Source: Archilochus colubris
Taxonomy: Eukaryota; Chordata; Aves; Apodiformes; Trochilidae
Assembly (NCBI GenBank): GCA_023079485.1
Contig: CM041108.1
Location: 3,162,001 to 3,226,000 of the forward strand
Length of the DNA stretch: 64,000 nt
Direction: 5' to 3'
Both the position numbers and the translations under genes were made by a program. Of this stretch, positions 10,587 to 21,920 are shown one piece after another; the first letter of the stretch is position 1; each line of letters opens with the position of its first letter. The notes below the pieces were generated by a model. It searched no databases. It was given only the letters and a program-made list of their open reading frames with translations, and had not been told where the DNA came from.

Positions 10587-13500
10587 GTGACACTTCCCAG
10601 GGTCTGGGGTTGGTTTTTTTTTAATTGTTTTTTTGGTTTGTTTTTTTTTTTTTTTCCCTCTGCCTTAAATTTATGCACAGACCAGCTTTAGAAAATATAT
10701 TAACAAAATAAAGATTCAAACCCAACCGGAAAAAGACTTTGTAAAAACAGTAATGACAGAACTCCAAGCTTTCAGATATTGTTATTGTTCCAGTGAGCCC
10801 CAGAGATAACAGCTGAAATCTGGGCCCTGCTGTGCACTTCACAAACATGCAAAAACGCTCCCTCCCTTCAGAAAAGGTCTGCACTTGCTCTGAATTCCCC
10901 CGTGGACAGCAGAGATTTGGTGCTAAGCCCCTGCAGATGTGTCAGATGTCTTATCAGATACCCACACCAGTAGATGTTAACCCTGAAGCAGACTGATGGT
11001 GAGCTAAAAAAAAGTCAATTTGGTCTTTCAACTGACTTGCTCAGCCACTCTCTGGCTGTCTGCACAGCATTCTGCTTCTTCTCCAAGGCAAGGCCCCTTA
11101 GCACCCATAAACCAACCTAAAAATAGTGCTCAGAGAGCATTAACCACAGAGCTGGGTATCAAACTGTTAGCACAAACACAAATCTTTTGCACCAGCAGCT
11201 GCCTGCAGCCAGGAACCAACCTGCTGTTCTCTCCTCCTCTTCCTTCCTGCTCACCAAGTGCACACAGGGTCTGGAGAACCTCTGCAAAGCTCCAGCACCA
11301 TTGAGCCAAGTCACTGCTTTCCTGACATGACATTTGTTATCCCTAATTACCAGCTTGGCTTAATTTTAAAGTTGTTTGCACTGATTACTCCGACTGCTGC
11401 CTTGGGTAGTCAATGACTTAGATTAACTAATCACAGCACATAAGAAAATATTTAAAATATATGTATATTCACCTAAATTCATTTAGTGTCCTGCTTTGCA
11501 GCTTCTTGGCTTAAATTGATGCCCACTTGTTCCTCTAATCTGACACGAGCTCAAAGAGCCTCGTGGCATCAATCCGCTCAATTCCCTTCAGAAATGTGTA
11601 AGCCCTCAACGAAGCCCCTTCTTAATCTCCTTTTTGCCAGTGATTACAGAGCCCGTGGCTCTAACTCAGCCTGGATAAGTGTCCCCATGTCCCCACCATG
11701 GTGCCTTTTGTTGGCTCTCCTGCCCCATGTCACTCCCGCAGCATCCCTGACCCCGCTGTCACGCACCCTGCTGGGGTCCTGCCTGAGGGTTAAAGTGTTT
11801 ACAAACTGTTGAGCCTTTAGGGATAGTTTAGATCCTCACTTTTAAGATTTTCACTAAAGCCACCAGAAAAGAAAAGTGAGACTTTAAAAAAAACCTAACT
11901 AACTAAATATATAAGAAAAAAGGTGAAATTCTCCATCCTAAATTCCAGATTGTGGCAAACCCACAGAGGAAAATTAACTCCTTGGAGAAGTGCCTGCTTC
12001 AAAGAGAGGTTGTGTTCGCTCTGCCCCACTTGCACTGCACCCATTCTCACATCTTCCTCCCCAAGCCCCAGCAGCAGCCCCATTTCTTGCTCTGGAGAGG
12101 AAGCTGGATCCCCTGGTGATGGGATGGATGGCAGAGGTGCAGCTTGCATCATACTCCCCATGGACATGGCACGGGGAGGAAAACCAACTGCAAGAGCCCC
12201 TGATGGGAGGGGACATGGCCAAGGAACACAGGGACAGGGCTGCTGCTCAGCTGAGGAGTGATTTCAGCTCAGGAGCCTGATGGCAGGGAAGCAAACAACT
12301 GGCTGAGCACTGGGAGCTGTGGGAGCTGGGAAGGGCTCTGCCCAAAATGAGGAGGAGAGACCCTGGAGGCAAGGCTCAACCCCCTGGGACAAGCACCAGC
12401 TGGGAGAGGAGGAGGAGGAGGGAGGAGATGCAGCTGCTCTGCTGTTACTATGAGGATGCTCAGTGCATTTGCACGGGGACAGAGATGATGTGGCACTTGC
12501 AGAAGTGACACACAGGGGACATCTCCAAGGGTCCAGCTGAGCAACGAGGGGACAGAAGCCCTGAGAGGGGTGACAGGAGCCCAGGACAAGCCCATGCCCC
12601 ATCTCTTCCTATTCCCCCCCCCCATTCTTTCTCTCAGACTCAGAGCCCTGGAGAACATCCCCATCAATCAGTCCTCAACCCTTTTTGTCCTTCCCAATGA
12701 GTTCTGCCCAGCCTCAGAGCCCTGCACCACACCACGCCTGCAACCTGCTCAAGAGGGGGATGGCAGGGCTATAGGGCTTTGCTGCCAGACCCCCCAAATC
12801 CCTCTCTCTGGTAGCATGGCAAAAGGGGGAGGAGAAGAGCAGAGGGACCCCTCTATAACACCTGTGTGAGCATTGCAGCCCGGGCTGAGGACACTCAAGG
12901 TCAGGGAACGCTGCAGCTCCGCGACCGCAGCCCCGATCCGAGAAATTTTTGTTCCCCGAAGTCTTCAGCAGAGATGATGGGGAAAAAGGGGGAGGTGGCA
13001 GAGGGAAGGACCGTGGGATCTTTTCCACGGCTCGTCTTCGCCATCTAGTGCTCACCCAAAGCCATCCTGCTCCCTCTTCCAGTGAGAGAAACCCAAAAAT
13101 CGGGATTATTTCCCAGGGACAGAACTACCCGGGATGGAACCAGTCCTTGAGGTGGGTCAGACCTGAGACCTAAAGCTCCAGAGCTGCAGATGACCACCAG
13201 TCCTCAAGTCTGAGCCATTTTTAAGGAATATTTTTTGCACATGGATGCAGAGAACAGAAGTGAGGAGTCCCAGATGGACACAGAAAAGGTGGGGGTAGGA
13301 CATGTTGGTGTTGGGGCCTGAAAACTGCCTTTCTGCTCCTGCTTTCCCTTCCTTTTCCTTGGCTTTGAGAAATTGCTTTGAGGGCCTCAGTTTGCCCCAC
13401 CAGAAACGGGCAGGAGGGAGGAAAACTTCTCCTTTTTCCAGCACAAAGTCTATTTTCATTCCTCATCACTATGCTGGGAATCTTAGGGGAGGAAAGTTTG

Positions 13501-13777
13501 CCAACACCTTCTTGAAAGATGAAATGCCTGACTGTCTGCTGCTTTCCACAAGACCCAAAATGGGTATTCCTCCCTCCCAGACTTTGGGAGGAAAAAGCAG
13601 AGTTTGACATCCACCAGCCCAGACATTTGCTGACCCCCCAAAAATATATATATAAAACATTTCAATTGGTATTCCAAACACAACCAACCCTTCCTCTGGG
13701 GAGGAGCACAGCTGATGCTCCAAAAAGAGGAGGAAAAAAAACCAAACCCAAACTAGTCACACACAGAGCTGCAGCAG
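10587..13777. other. Unique sequence, no gene
   Basis: T-rich tract at about 10612-10656. An AT-rich patch at about 11310-11480 (CCTAATTACC, GATTAACTAATCAC, AAATATTTAAAATATATG) may be regulatory. A (GGA)n patch lies near 12402-12430, and a C-run near 12616-12623. Positions 12865-13060 hold an unusual concentration of CpG. No coding gene is recognised, although open frames overlap on both strands throughout 11.9-13.7 kb. Confidence 0.4.
12865..13060. other. CpG-clustered segment
   Basis: About a dozen CpG dinucleotides fall in roughly 190 bases (for example TCCGCGACCGCAGCCCCGAT and CACGGCTCGTCTTCGCC), in a window otherwise poor in CpG. It is too short for a classical CpG island. It may be a weakly methylated regulatory element or an exon remnant. 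Confidence 0.35.
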
Positions 13778-13968
13778 AATCACAGGATCACAGAATGTCT
13801 TTGCTTGGAGGAGACCTTCAAGCCCACCAAGTCCAACCTCTGAGCAGCACTGTAAGGTCATCACTAAGCCGTGTCCCTAAGGACCAGCTCCACAAGCCAT
13901 TTAAATACCTCCAGGGATGGTGACACTATCCCAATGCTGGGCAACCCTTCCAGTGAAAAAATATTTAC
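13778..13968 (-). mobile_element. CR1 LINE fragment, older subfamily (antisense)
   Basis: The segment starts with AATCACAGGATCACAGAATG, the reverse complement of the CR1 octamer tail. It continues with the antisense 3' UTR landmarks 'AAGTCCAACCTCTGAGCAG', 'CCACAAGCCATTTAAATACC' and 'AGGGATGGTGACACTATCCC', then decays after 'TTCCAGTGAAAAAATATTT'. It belongs to a different and more diverged CR1 subfamily from the five similar copies. No open frame survives. Confidence 0.88.
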
Positions 13969-15064
13969 TTATATGCAGAAAAAAAAACCCTAATAATAAT
14001 GTAATAATTATTCATAAAACAATAAAAAGAGTATCTACTTTTATATATAATAAAAATATAATAATAAATGCTTCCCAATAGCCAGCAAACACCTGGAAAG
14101 CCAGAAAACCCCAACCCAGAGCCCAGCTCATCCTGCTGAGCCCTTTTCTCTCCAGAGCAAATCCCAGTGGGATGCTCAGATGCTGCACGAATTGCCAGCA
14201 ATGCCAAAGCAGGGCAGTGCTGCCTGGACAGGGTGGTCTCCAGCAACCCTTGTTGTCCCTAAAGTGCCACCAGGCTGCTTTGCAGTGCTGCAGGAGGGCA
14301 TTGCCATCTGCTGACAAGCTGCAGCCCTGCATGCTCCTGCAGCAAGCCATGCAAGGGCTGCTGGGCAGGCAGGGGGTGTCTGCATCCCTCCAGGGGCATC
14401 CTAGGCTCTCCAGCAAGTTCTGGGGTGGTTTCCCACATCCTGGGCAGGATGGGGATGCCCCTGGTCCAGGATGCTGCCTGGTACCAGCAGCAGCATCTCC
14501 CAGCAGTGGCTGCTACTCACGAGTGAATAATCAGCTTATTACAGATTCAGATAGAATATCATAATATTTGCTAATCACAATATTAATTTCTTGCTAATTG
14601 GCTGCCTGATGGCATAGGCAGAGCATGGGGGCACCAGCTGGCTGCCAGAGCAGTGCCTTGCCTGGCTGCTGCACCACGCCAGAGGCTTTGGCTTCCTCCA
14701 AACTAAAGTTTGGGAGGAGAAGTGAAGATCCCCGTTTCCCAGGATGGAAGCAGCTTACAGGATTTCACCATCCTACCAGAGGAACCCTAAACCTTCTCTT
14801 ACCTGAGGGCAGAGGGGGGAGAGAGTTAGCACCAGGGGCAGGGAAACTGAGGCATAAACCACCCACCCCATCTGAGGACCCTGAAGCACAGGGCAGCATT
14901 TTGAATCTTGCACCTTCTCTTTGTACAGCGTGAAGCCAAACATCACTGCTCCCCATCCACCTCCAGGATTGTCCCTGTGACCCTTCCCTTGGGGACAAGG
15001 CTCTACAGAGGAGGAGGAGGGTGGCTTTTGGCTGCCTCCTTTGCAGGTAACTCCTCTGTGTGGA
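13969..15064. other. Unique sequence, no gene
   Basis: An AT-rich simple stretch at about 13975-14070 contains several AATAATAAT words. A further AT patch at 14520-14605 (GAATAATCAGCTTATTACAG, CTAATCACAATATTAATTTC) may be regulatory. No gene recognised. Confidence 0.4.
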
Positions 15065-15245
15065 GCCTGTGTGACATAATGCAGGTTGGATGCCAGGCAA
15101 GGCTGATCAGAGAGTCATTGCTGCTGCTGCTAATGAGGCCCTTAGGCTAATTAAAAAGATGAGTAGAACACAAAAACATAATGAGGAGCCAGTTTATCAG
15201 TCAATCGGAGGACATGAATACGCCAATAAAAGTTTGAACTACCTC
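15065..15245. promoter_or_regulatory. Candidate conserved regulatory block
   Basis: Sharply bounded AT-rich block with GCTAATGAGG, AGGCTAATTAAAAAG, TATCAGTCAATCGG and CGCCAATAAAAG words. It has no repeat similarity and no convincing coding frame. The TAATTA and CAAT-type motifs and isolated CpGs suggest an enhancer-like element. Based on composition and motifs only. Confidence 0.3.
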
Positions 15246-16747
15246 CTTGCTGCCAACAGCCCAGCTCAGGGCTGGAGAGGGACCAGACTCTCACCAAAAA
15301 TGACTTTGAGCTCCTCAGCTCCTGGCTGAGGTCAAAAGAGGGAGCAGAGGGGCCAAGGAGAGGTGTGCAGCCTCCTCTCCAGTGCTTTCTGCCTGCCTGG
15401 CACTGGGCTTGCATTTACTGAGCAGAGGATGGAGAGCTTGACCAGCATCTAGCAAGAGGGACTCTCGAGCAGCTCATCCTCTTTGGAGAGAACTTCAGCA
15501 GCTCCACACACCATTGATGAACCCCCCAAACTCAGCCCCTGGACTCTACAACTCTCCAGGCACATCACTCTTTGCAACGTTTCCTACCTCCCACGGACTC
15601 TGAGGCTCTTCCCTGGCCACAGGTGACATCTCAGCCACGGGTGACACACAGCTGTGTGTGCAGAGCTGCTCTGCTCCCTGCCCCCCTGCTCTGCATCTAC
15701 CAGGGGATGGTGAGGGGAGGCTCCTTGGAAGCTGCAGTCCCTTCCCCTGGGTTTCCCATTAGCCTCTAACCAGGTAGAACAAATGGGCAGGAGAGGATGC
15801 AGTCCCACTGCATTATCCTTGGGATTAATAATACTATTATTATTATTATTATTATTAGCCCTACATCAGGCTCGGGGAGCAAGCACCTCAAGTGAACCAC
15901 AGGGCAGCTGGCAGTGCCTGGTCCCACTCCAAAGGCAACCAAGAAGTGGGGACAGGGGACAAGTGCCACCTAGCTCCACCCCAGCATCTCCCACGGCCCT
16001 CACCCAGCCCCATTCCCTGCACCCAGGAGCAGAGGAGCCAGCTGGGTGCTGGGTCTGGGGGTGGGTTTGCTGCCAAACACCTTCCCCGAGTTTCCTTGCT
16101 GAATGTTCCAGCCCCACGTGTGGCTGAGTGGGGGAAAAATCTCAGGGGTGTCATTGCAAAAAACAAATGTAAACACTTCTACCAAAACACCAGCAGCTGG
16201 AGCTGGTGTGCCTGGGCACCAGCAACACCATACCACACCAGTACCACACCGGTACCATCCCAATACCACACTGATCCCATCCTGGGATGAAGGAAGGAGA
16301 AGGGATGCTCTGCAGCTGGGAAAGGGCTGTGGGGGGGTTCGGGAATGGCAAAGCATCATGAGAAGAAAGGATGGGGGAAAAGATGTCCAGCAGGAGAGAG
16401 GGACTTGGGAAGCAGCCCCTCCCCAAACCTATCAGTGGGTGCTTGGTCGCTGCCTTCGTGTCCAAGCAGCAGATTTCCCCAGGCAGCCCCTGATTACTGC
16501 TGTGCCACACGTTCCCTTGCAGGAGGAGAAATTCCAGATCTATCACGGGAGATGTCGGAGCCGCTCCTCCCGGCCTGAGATTCATTACAGCGAGGCAGAC
16601 ACTTCGCAGGAGGAGCTGACACCGCTTCCTTCCTGCTCTCTTGTCGCCCGGGGGCACCCAGATCATCAACCAGCAGTGGCCACCGGGTCAGGGGACACTG
16701 GCAGCTCAGCCCCGGCTGTCCCTGCCGGCAGGAGCTGCTCCCCACAC
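15246..16747. other. Unique sequence with one microsatellite and a CpG-rich end
   Basis: Holds an (ATT)n microsatellite at 15835-15857 and, at about 16520-16740, a CpG-richer stretch preceded by a TTCCCTTGCAG acceptor-like site. The plus-strand frame through that stretch is open (16103-16780), but no good donor follows and the minus strand is also open, so I do not call an exon. Confidence 0.4.
15835..15857. repeat. (ATT)n microsatellite
   Basis: About 7.5 perfect copies of a TAT/ATT trinucleotide. Confidence 0.9.
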
Positions 16748-16764
16748 TTTTTTTTTTTTTTTTT
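16748..16764. repeat. T-run (17 bp) near a CR1 3' end
   Basis: Uninterrupted T-run, 26 bases outside the 3' terminus of the antisense CR1 that starts at 16791. On the CR1 sense strand it reads as poly(A) after a short unrelated segment. This may be a 3'-transduction tail or simply a coincidental T-run. Confidence 0.75.
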
Positions 16765-16790
16765 AGCCAAGAATATGTGAAAGATATCTT

Positions 16791-17192
16791 AGAATCATAG
16801 AACTGGCTGGGTTGGAAGGGACCTCAGAGATCATCAAGTCCAACCCTTGATCCACCTCCCCCGTGGTTCCCAGCCCATGGCACTCAGTGCCACATCCAGG
16901 CTCTTTGGAAAGATCTCCAGACACGGAGAATCCACTACTTCCCTGGGCAGCCCATTCCAATGCCTGATCACCCTCTCCAGAAAGAAATTCTTTCTCATCT
17001 CCAACCTAAACCTCCCCTGGCACAACTTGAGACCCTGCCCTCTTGTCTTGCTGAGAGTTGCCTGGGAAAAGAGCCCAACCCCCCCCTGGCTCCAACCTCC
17101 TTTCAGGGAGTTGCAGAGAGTGATGAGGTCTCCCCTGAGCCTCCTCTTCTCCAGCCTCAACACCCCCAGCTCCCTCAGCCTCTCATAGGATC
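16791..17192 (-). mobile_element. CR1 LINE, 3' end (antisense)
   Basis: Reverse complement of the CR1 ORF2 C-terminus and 3' UTR. It starts with the antisense octamer tail (AGAATCATAGAACTGG) and runs through 'GGAAGGGACCTCAGAG' to a 5' truncation after 'CCTCAGCCTCTCATAGGA'. On the minus strand the ORF2 tail stays open from about 17163 to a stop at 16834. It matches the copy at 35746 at all but a handful of sites over roughly 390 bases. The plus-strand open frames at the same place are shadows. Confidence 0.95.
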
Positions 17193-17399
17193 AGTAACTT
17201 CAGCTGAGATGCAAAGATTTTCAGTGTTTTCCTCTTGCACAACCACAATGCAAGAATTGATGTTACAGACCCCACCCGTGCAGAGTTGCCCCCCCAAAAT
17301 ACACCCTTGGGTGGGCCAGCCTTGCCAGAACCCCGGCTTGGCAAGACCCCCCCTCTACTTCTCCCCTCTGCAGCCCCAGCTCCTCTCCCCTGCCTGCCA
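17193..17399. other. Unique sequence, no gene
   Basis: C-rich sequence following the CR1. No repeat or gene recognised. Confidence 0.4.
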
Positions 17400-17660
17400 G
17401 GCTGGCTCTGAAACAGGGCTGCTAATTAAATTACACTTCCAGTCCAAACTGCTTCGTCAAGTAAATAAATAAATAAAAATTAGAAGGTCATCAAAGTTGT
17501 GTTTGGAGACCATCGCATTAGCATACATCTGCATAGTAATGAAGGAAAAAAAAAAAAAAAAAAAAGGGCCATTTAAAGAGAGCTGGTAATTTACTCAGCC
17601 AAGTAAACTTCATTACCTTTAAGTAGCGCCACACGACAAGCACTAATTCACACCTTTAAC
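17400..17660. promoter_or_regulatory. Candidate conserved regulatory block
   Basis: AT-rich block with GCTAATTAAATTACAC, a short (AAAT)n near 17461-17476, GCATTAGCATACATCTGCAT, and 'AAGTAGCGCCACACGACAAG' with isolated CpGs. An A-run at about 17548-17566 interrupts it. The octamer-like ATGCATA-type words and paired TAAT cores resemble developmental enhancers. No open frame spans it. Confidence 0.3.
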
Positions 17661-20600
17661 GACCCTGGCACAGATGGCAGAAAGGGACTGGGAAAGGCAG
17701 GGGCAGCCAAGGTGCCCTGACCCCCTGGAGGCAGTGGGCACGGCGGGCATCACAGCATCACCCCCAGCACCCTCCACACCCACCTGGGGACTCGAGTGTC
17801 AACACCAAAGCTTCGTGTCCCGGGGGTGCAAGTGGAGCTGGCTCACGGCATACTGGGGGTGGGGGTTGATTCTGGTCCTTCAGCCCTCCCTCCCAGGGGT
17901 CAAGCCCCCCCAGAACCCCCACCCTCCCGAGCACAGCATCCCCCATCCAGCTCCGCACCAGCACCATCGCTCCGGAGCCCCGAGGGGAGGAAGATGGGGA
18001 GCACAGGGATGCTCCCCCTTGTTCCTCTGGATAACCCAGCACCTCGCACACTCTCCCAGGGTGTTGCACACCTTGCTGGGAAGCTTTGCGGAGCTACTAC
18101 AAGGCGGAGGAGCTCTGTAGTACCCGCCGGAGCCGTGCGGGGCCACCACAGCCCCACACACCCATCCCTGCCTCTCCATTAAATGCAGCATCTGATTTCT
18201 CCGGGCTGTTATGTGTATATTTATTTCCAATGAGGTCAGAAGTATCAAGGTTGTAAAATAACATATTTTCACTTGTTTTCTTCCCAGATCTCATACAAAA
18301 GCGCTTCCGAAGTCAATTATCTCCCAGAGGCTGTGCTCCCCGCCCGCTCGGCTCTGCCTGGAGGCACATCAGCCGGCTGACATCCCTCTGCCAGTGGGGG
18401 GGGAGCCAGAAACCGGGAGGAGGGATGGATAAAGGAGTGATGGGAAAGGGGGAAAACACAATCCCCTGATGGGGATGTCAAGCCTTTGAAATGACAATCG
18501 CTTGTAAAAAAGCTTCAAGAGCTGTCTCTGGCAGGGGAAGAGCAGCCGGGAGGGACTCGGCTCCCTCCCAGGTCTCGCCCCCTCCACAGCAAGGTCCCAC
18601 CATGGCAAGGAGCTCATCTCCTGCCCCATCCTGAGATCCCCACCTTTCCACAGGGGAAACGGGATGCAAAGCTTTCCCAGGGGATGGTGGTTCTGCTCTT
18701 TGGGAGGAGAAGACTATTGGGCCATAACAGTGCTCCTTGCAGAAATGTCCCTGAGGTTCAGCACATTTTAGGATGTTAGGTTCAGCACATGTCAGGATCA
18801 GGGCTCCCCTTTCGTTTATGGGATGCACCCTCAACCCACTGAAATAAAAGATTTTGACTCAAAAGGCTGGGGAGCTCTCAGAGGGACAGGAATATTACAG
18901 GAGAAGACACCAGCCTCCTCCTCCCCAAGCTTGTCCTCCTGGGAAACTCAGATTCAAGCCACACCTCACAATCAAGCATAACCAGAACTTCAATAGTGCT
19001 TCACAGGGTCACTGTTTGTGTCCCCATGCCACCCAAGGAGCCATCAGGCCATGAAGCCAGGGTGCCATCCCTCTCTGCTGCTTCCCTTCCTGCCTGCCAG
19101 GCTGCGTGTGCTCAGGATCCCTTTTTGCAATGTCCGGTTTCGTTCCTCATCAGATGTTTTCACACCCCATAATCCTGGCTCCTCAGCCAGCCCTCATAGA
19201 AAGGAGTAAATCCTGTTTGATCCATTCCTGTGCACTTTGAAAATGCAGAAGAGCACCTGAGGCACAACCACAGTAACTCTGTGAGCTTGCTGGGCTCCTG
19301 AGCTACCCAGGCACCAGAATCCTCTAGCTCCTGGTAGAAGCAGTTTAGCACCATTTACAGCTTGTTTCTCTCTTCCCTTTGCTCAGTACCAGCACAACAC
19401 CAGCTAACAACTGATGGAAAACAGTAGAAACGTCCTTAAAAAGACAAGGTCAGGGTTATTTCTTTTCTCTCTCCTCTTCTTGAGACAATAGCAGTGATTG
19501 CTGGGAATATAAAGTAATTCCATGCTGTGATTGAGGGCTCAATATGAACCCAGATCACTCCATGGTCTTTTCCCCCAATCCTTTGGCCTCTTGGGGACAA
19601 GGAGGTGCCAGGGCAGGGCAGATACACGGTGCAAGTGTTAGCAGGCAGGGAGAGCAGCTCTCCCAGCCACTGGGAAAAAAATATCCTGCACCCCACAGGT
19701 ACCCAGCAGGTCCCAGCTCAGCACTGGGGCTATGGCTCAGCATCCCCATCCCTCCAGCTCCTCATGCCTTTCTTTTTCTGCCCTTATAGGCAGGGGAAGA
19801 CTCACCAAAGAAGCTGTCTTGAAGCATGTAGGTGACTACAATCCTCACGTGTAGGTGGAAGCTTCACACTGCAATCCCTTGAAAAAAAGGGATCCCAGGT
19901 TGGGACCCAGAAGAGATCCAAGGCCTCGGGCATGGCATCTTCAGACGAGGCAGAGCTACAATAACCAACTCCTCTTAACCTTTTGCAAGCCAAAGTCAGT
20001 GAGCTTGCTAACCCCAGAGGGCTCTCACCTCTCCTACTCTACTGTACCCTCAGCCCCCAGGAGTTAAGGATTTGCACCCAAGGGATGAGGAGCAGCACAA
20101 AGACTCCTTCAACTGCTGTGACTGAGTCTCACCCAGCCCCAGAAACACCCTCTGGTGTTAGGTTTGGATTGCATTAACTAGACCCATCTCAGAGCAATGC
20201 AGCTGGAGTGGCAGGAATGCATTTGGAGGCACTCTCAGGAGCAGCACTGCCATTATTCTGAAGTATCTGCATGGCCACAACGCAGAGCTGGGCCCATTAA
20301 GGCACTTTCTGAGCACCTTGTAATTACAGATGCCAGTATCCTCACAACCCTTTGCAGAGCCACTCTGCCACTACTCCTTCCCATTAACAGCCAGCCCTCT
20401 CCCAACCAAGGAGGGGAAGAGAAGGGGTTGCAAAATAACCCTTATATAATCCTAGAAATGCTCAACAGGATTTGCAAAGCAGCTGTGCCCCTCTCTGCCT
20501 TGTTGTGCTGCTTGAATAAAACCCACCTGGGGCATCAAAACTAAACCTGCTCACGAGTCCTACAGACTTCAGGTCCTCCAAGAAGACCATCAGAGGGAAG

Positions 20601-21399
20601 CAGAGCCCCAGATGAAGAACCTGTCACCCAGATCCATCCCTACCTCACCCTGGCATCTGCCCCAGGGGGGTGACAAAGTGTGGAATTAAAACAAGACAGA
20701 GGTACTGAGAACACAAACATCTCCTGCCAGACCCCACGCAGCCTTTTCCCCAGCTGCTTGCTATGAAAGGCAGCCTGCAAAATAAAGTTGTGTTGCAAAG
20801 TAATTGCACCTGGAAGGCAGAGCTGCTGCCACCAAGCACCGGGTGCTGCCTCTTTGAAATTTGCAAGAAGAGCAGGAACACATTGGGAATAAAAACAACA
20901 AAGAAGAAAATTGGGACAAGCCGTGCTAATACAGTGGAGGTGGGAGCAGCCAGTAGCTGGAGAGTGGGGGTGGAATGATTTCCCTTATTCCCTTGTGAGA
21001 CTTACATATATCTATATAATTTATTAATATTCTTTTTCAGATGTTTCTGCTCCTTTTACCCCTTAAAATCCAGCCTGGCTTCAGCTGCAGCTGTGCCATT
21101 ACCTCCAGGGCAACCTGAGGCACGATTTGGGCTCACAGTTTTAAGCCACCTAATTCAGAAAGCTGTGGCCAAAACCCTTGCAGCCAAAAAAACTCTGCAA
21201 CCCCCCATTTGCAAAGTGACACAGATAAATAGTCTGGATCCTACTCCCAACTATTTCTCTTTTTAATGACTTTTTTTTTTTTTTTAAAACCCTCCTAGGA
21301 TGCATTTCTTTGACATGGCCTCATGCCCACGGTGCTTGGCACGGGGTTCTGGGCTGACTGCAAGACTGATGATTGATACAAGCAGGGGGGGATCTCCCT
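17661..21399. other. Unique sequence, no gene
   Basis: GC-rich to about 18160. Then an AT block at 18165-18330 (GTTATGTGTATATTTATTTCC, AAAAGCGCTTCCGAAGTC) that may be conserved, followed by ordinary sequence. A T-run lies near 21270-21285. Open frames of up to about 150 residues at 17.7-18.3 kb overlap on both strands and are proline/glycine-rich composition effects. Confidence 0.4.
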
Positions 21400-21599
21400 G
21401 GAAACCTGTGATACCCCTGGAAACCTGTGATACCCCTGGAAACCTGTGATGCCCCTGGAAATCTGTGATACCCTTGGAAATCTGTGATGCCCCTGGAAAT
21501 CTGTGATATCCCCTGGAAGTCTGTGATGCCCCTGGAAGTCTGTGATACCCCCTGGAAGTCTGTGATGCCCCCTGGAAGTCTGTGATGCTCCCTGGAAAT
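21400..21599. repeat. Minisatellite, 19-20 bp unit, 10 copies
   Basis: Ten tandem units of the form GGAARYCTGTGATRCCCCT, six of 19 bp and four of 20 bp, fill 21400-21593 exactly, followed by a broken unit. Variants are ordered along the array: units 1-3 carry GGAAACC, units 4-6 GGAAATC and units 7-10 GGAAGTC. The extra C (CCCCCT) appears mainly at the far end. The minus-strand open frame (21321-21638) is a by-product of this repeat. Confidence 0.95.
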
Positions 21600-21639
21600 C
21601 ACCTCGTCAAGATGATCCTGCTTGGAGAGCAACCTCAAC

Positions 21640-21920
21640 TTCTTTTTCTAATCTTTTTATTTTCCCTATAACACCTCAATCCAGCAATAACTTAGAGAGA
21701 TGTCTTGGGATGCCAAATAACAAAATGCATTTCTGCAGCAGCTTCATAATTAATGTTTGCATCGTTTATCTTTCGTGGAAAGATTATTCTGACTAACGAG
21801 GTTCTGGGCCACTAATTCATTCCAGTGCCTTGTCACTTCCTTCTCCTTCTTATTACCCAGAAATAGACTCATTAGTCAGAGTTCAATGACAGAGAGAAAT
21901 TGTGTTGGCTAATTTAATTC
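21640..21920. promoter_or_regulatory. Candidate conserved regulatory block
   Basis: AT-rich island with CATAATTAATGTTTGCATCG, GACTAACGAGG, CCACTAATTCATTCC, CTCATTAGTCAG and GGCTAATTTAATTC, all TAAT/ATTA cores, plus two CpGs. No repeat or coding frame explains it. Composition and motif density suggest an enhancer. Conservation is untested. Confidence 0.33.

Noticed and set aside
16103..16780. 225-codon frame with acceptor-like CAG at 16522 and protein-like stretch after it
   Set aside because: No usable donor follows, the minus strand is equally open, and it runs into a T-run. Kept only as a CpG-richer segment.
16847..17472. Plus-strand frames beginning [10 protein letters not shown] and [10 protein letters not shown], repeated at 26462, 29633 and 35614
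   Set aside because: Antisense shadows of CR1 3' ends. The same peptide recurs only because the CR1 copies are nearly identical.
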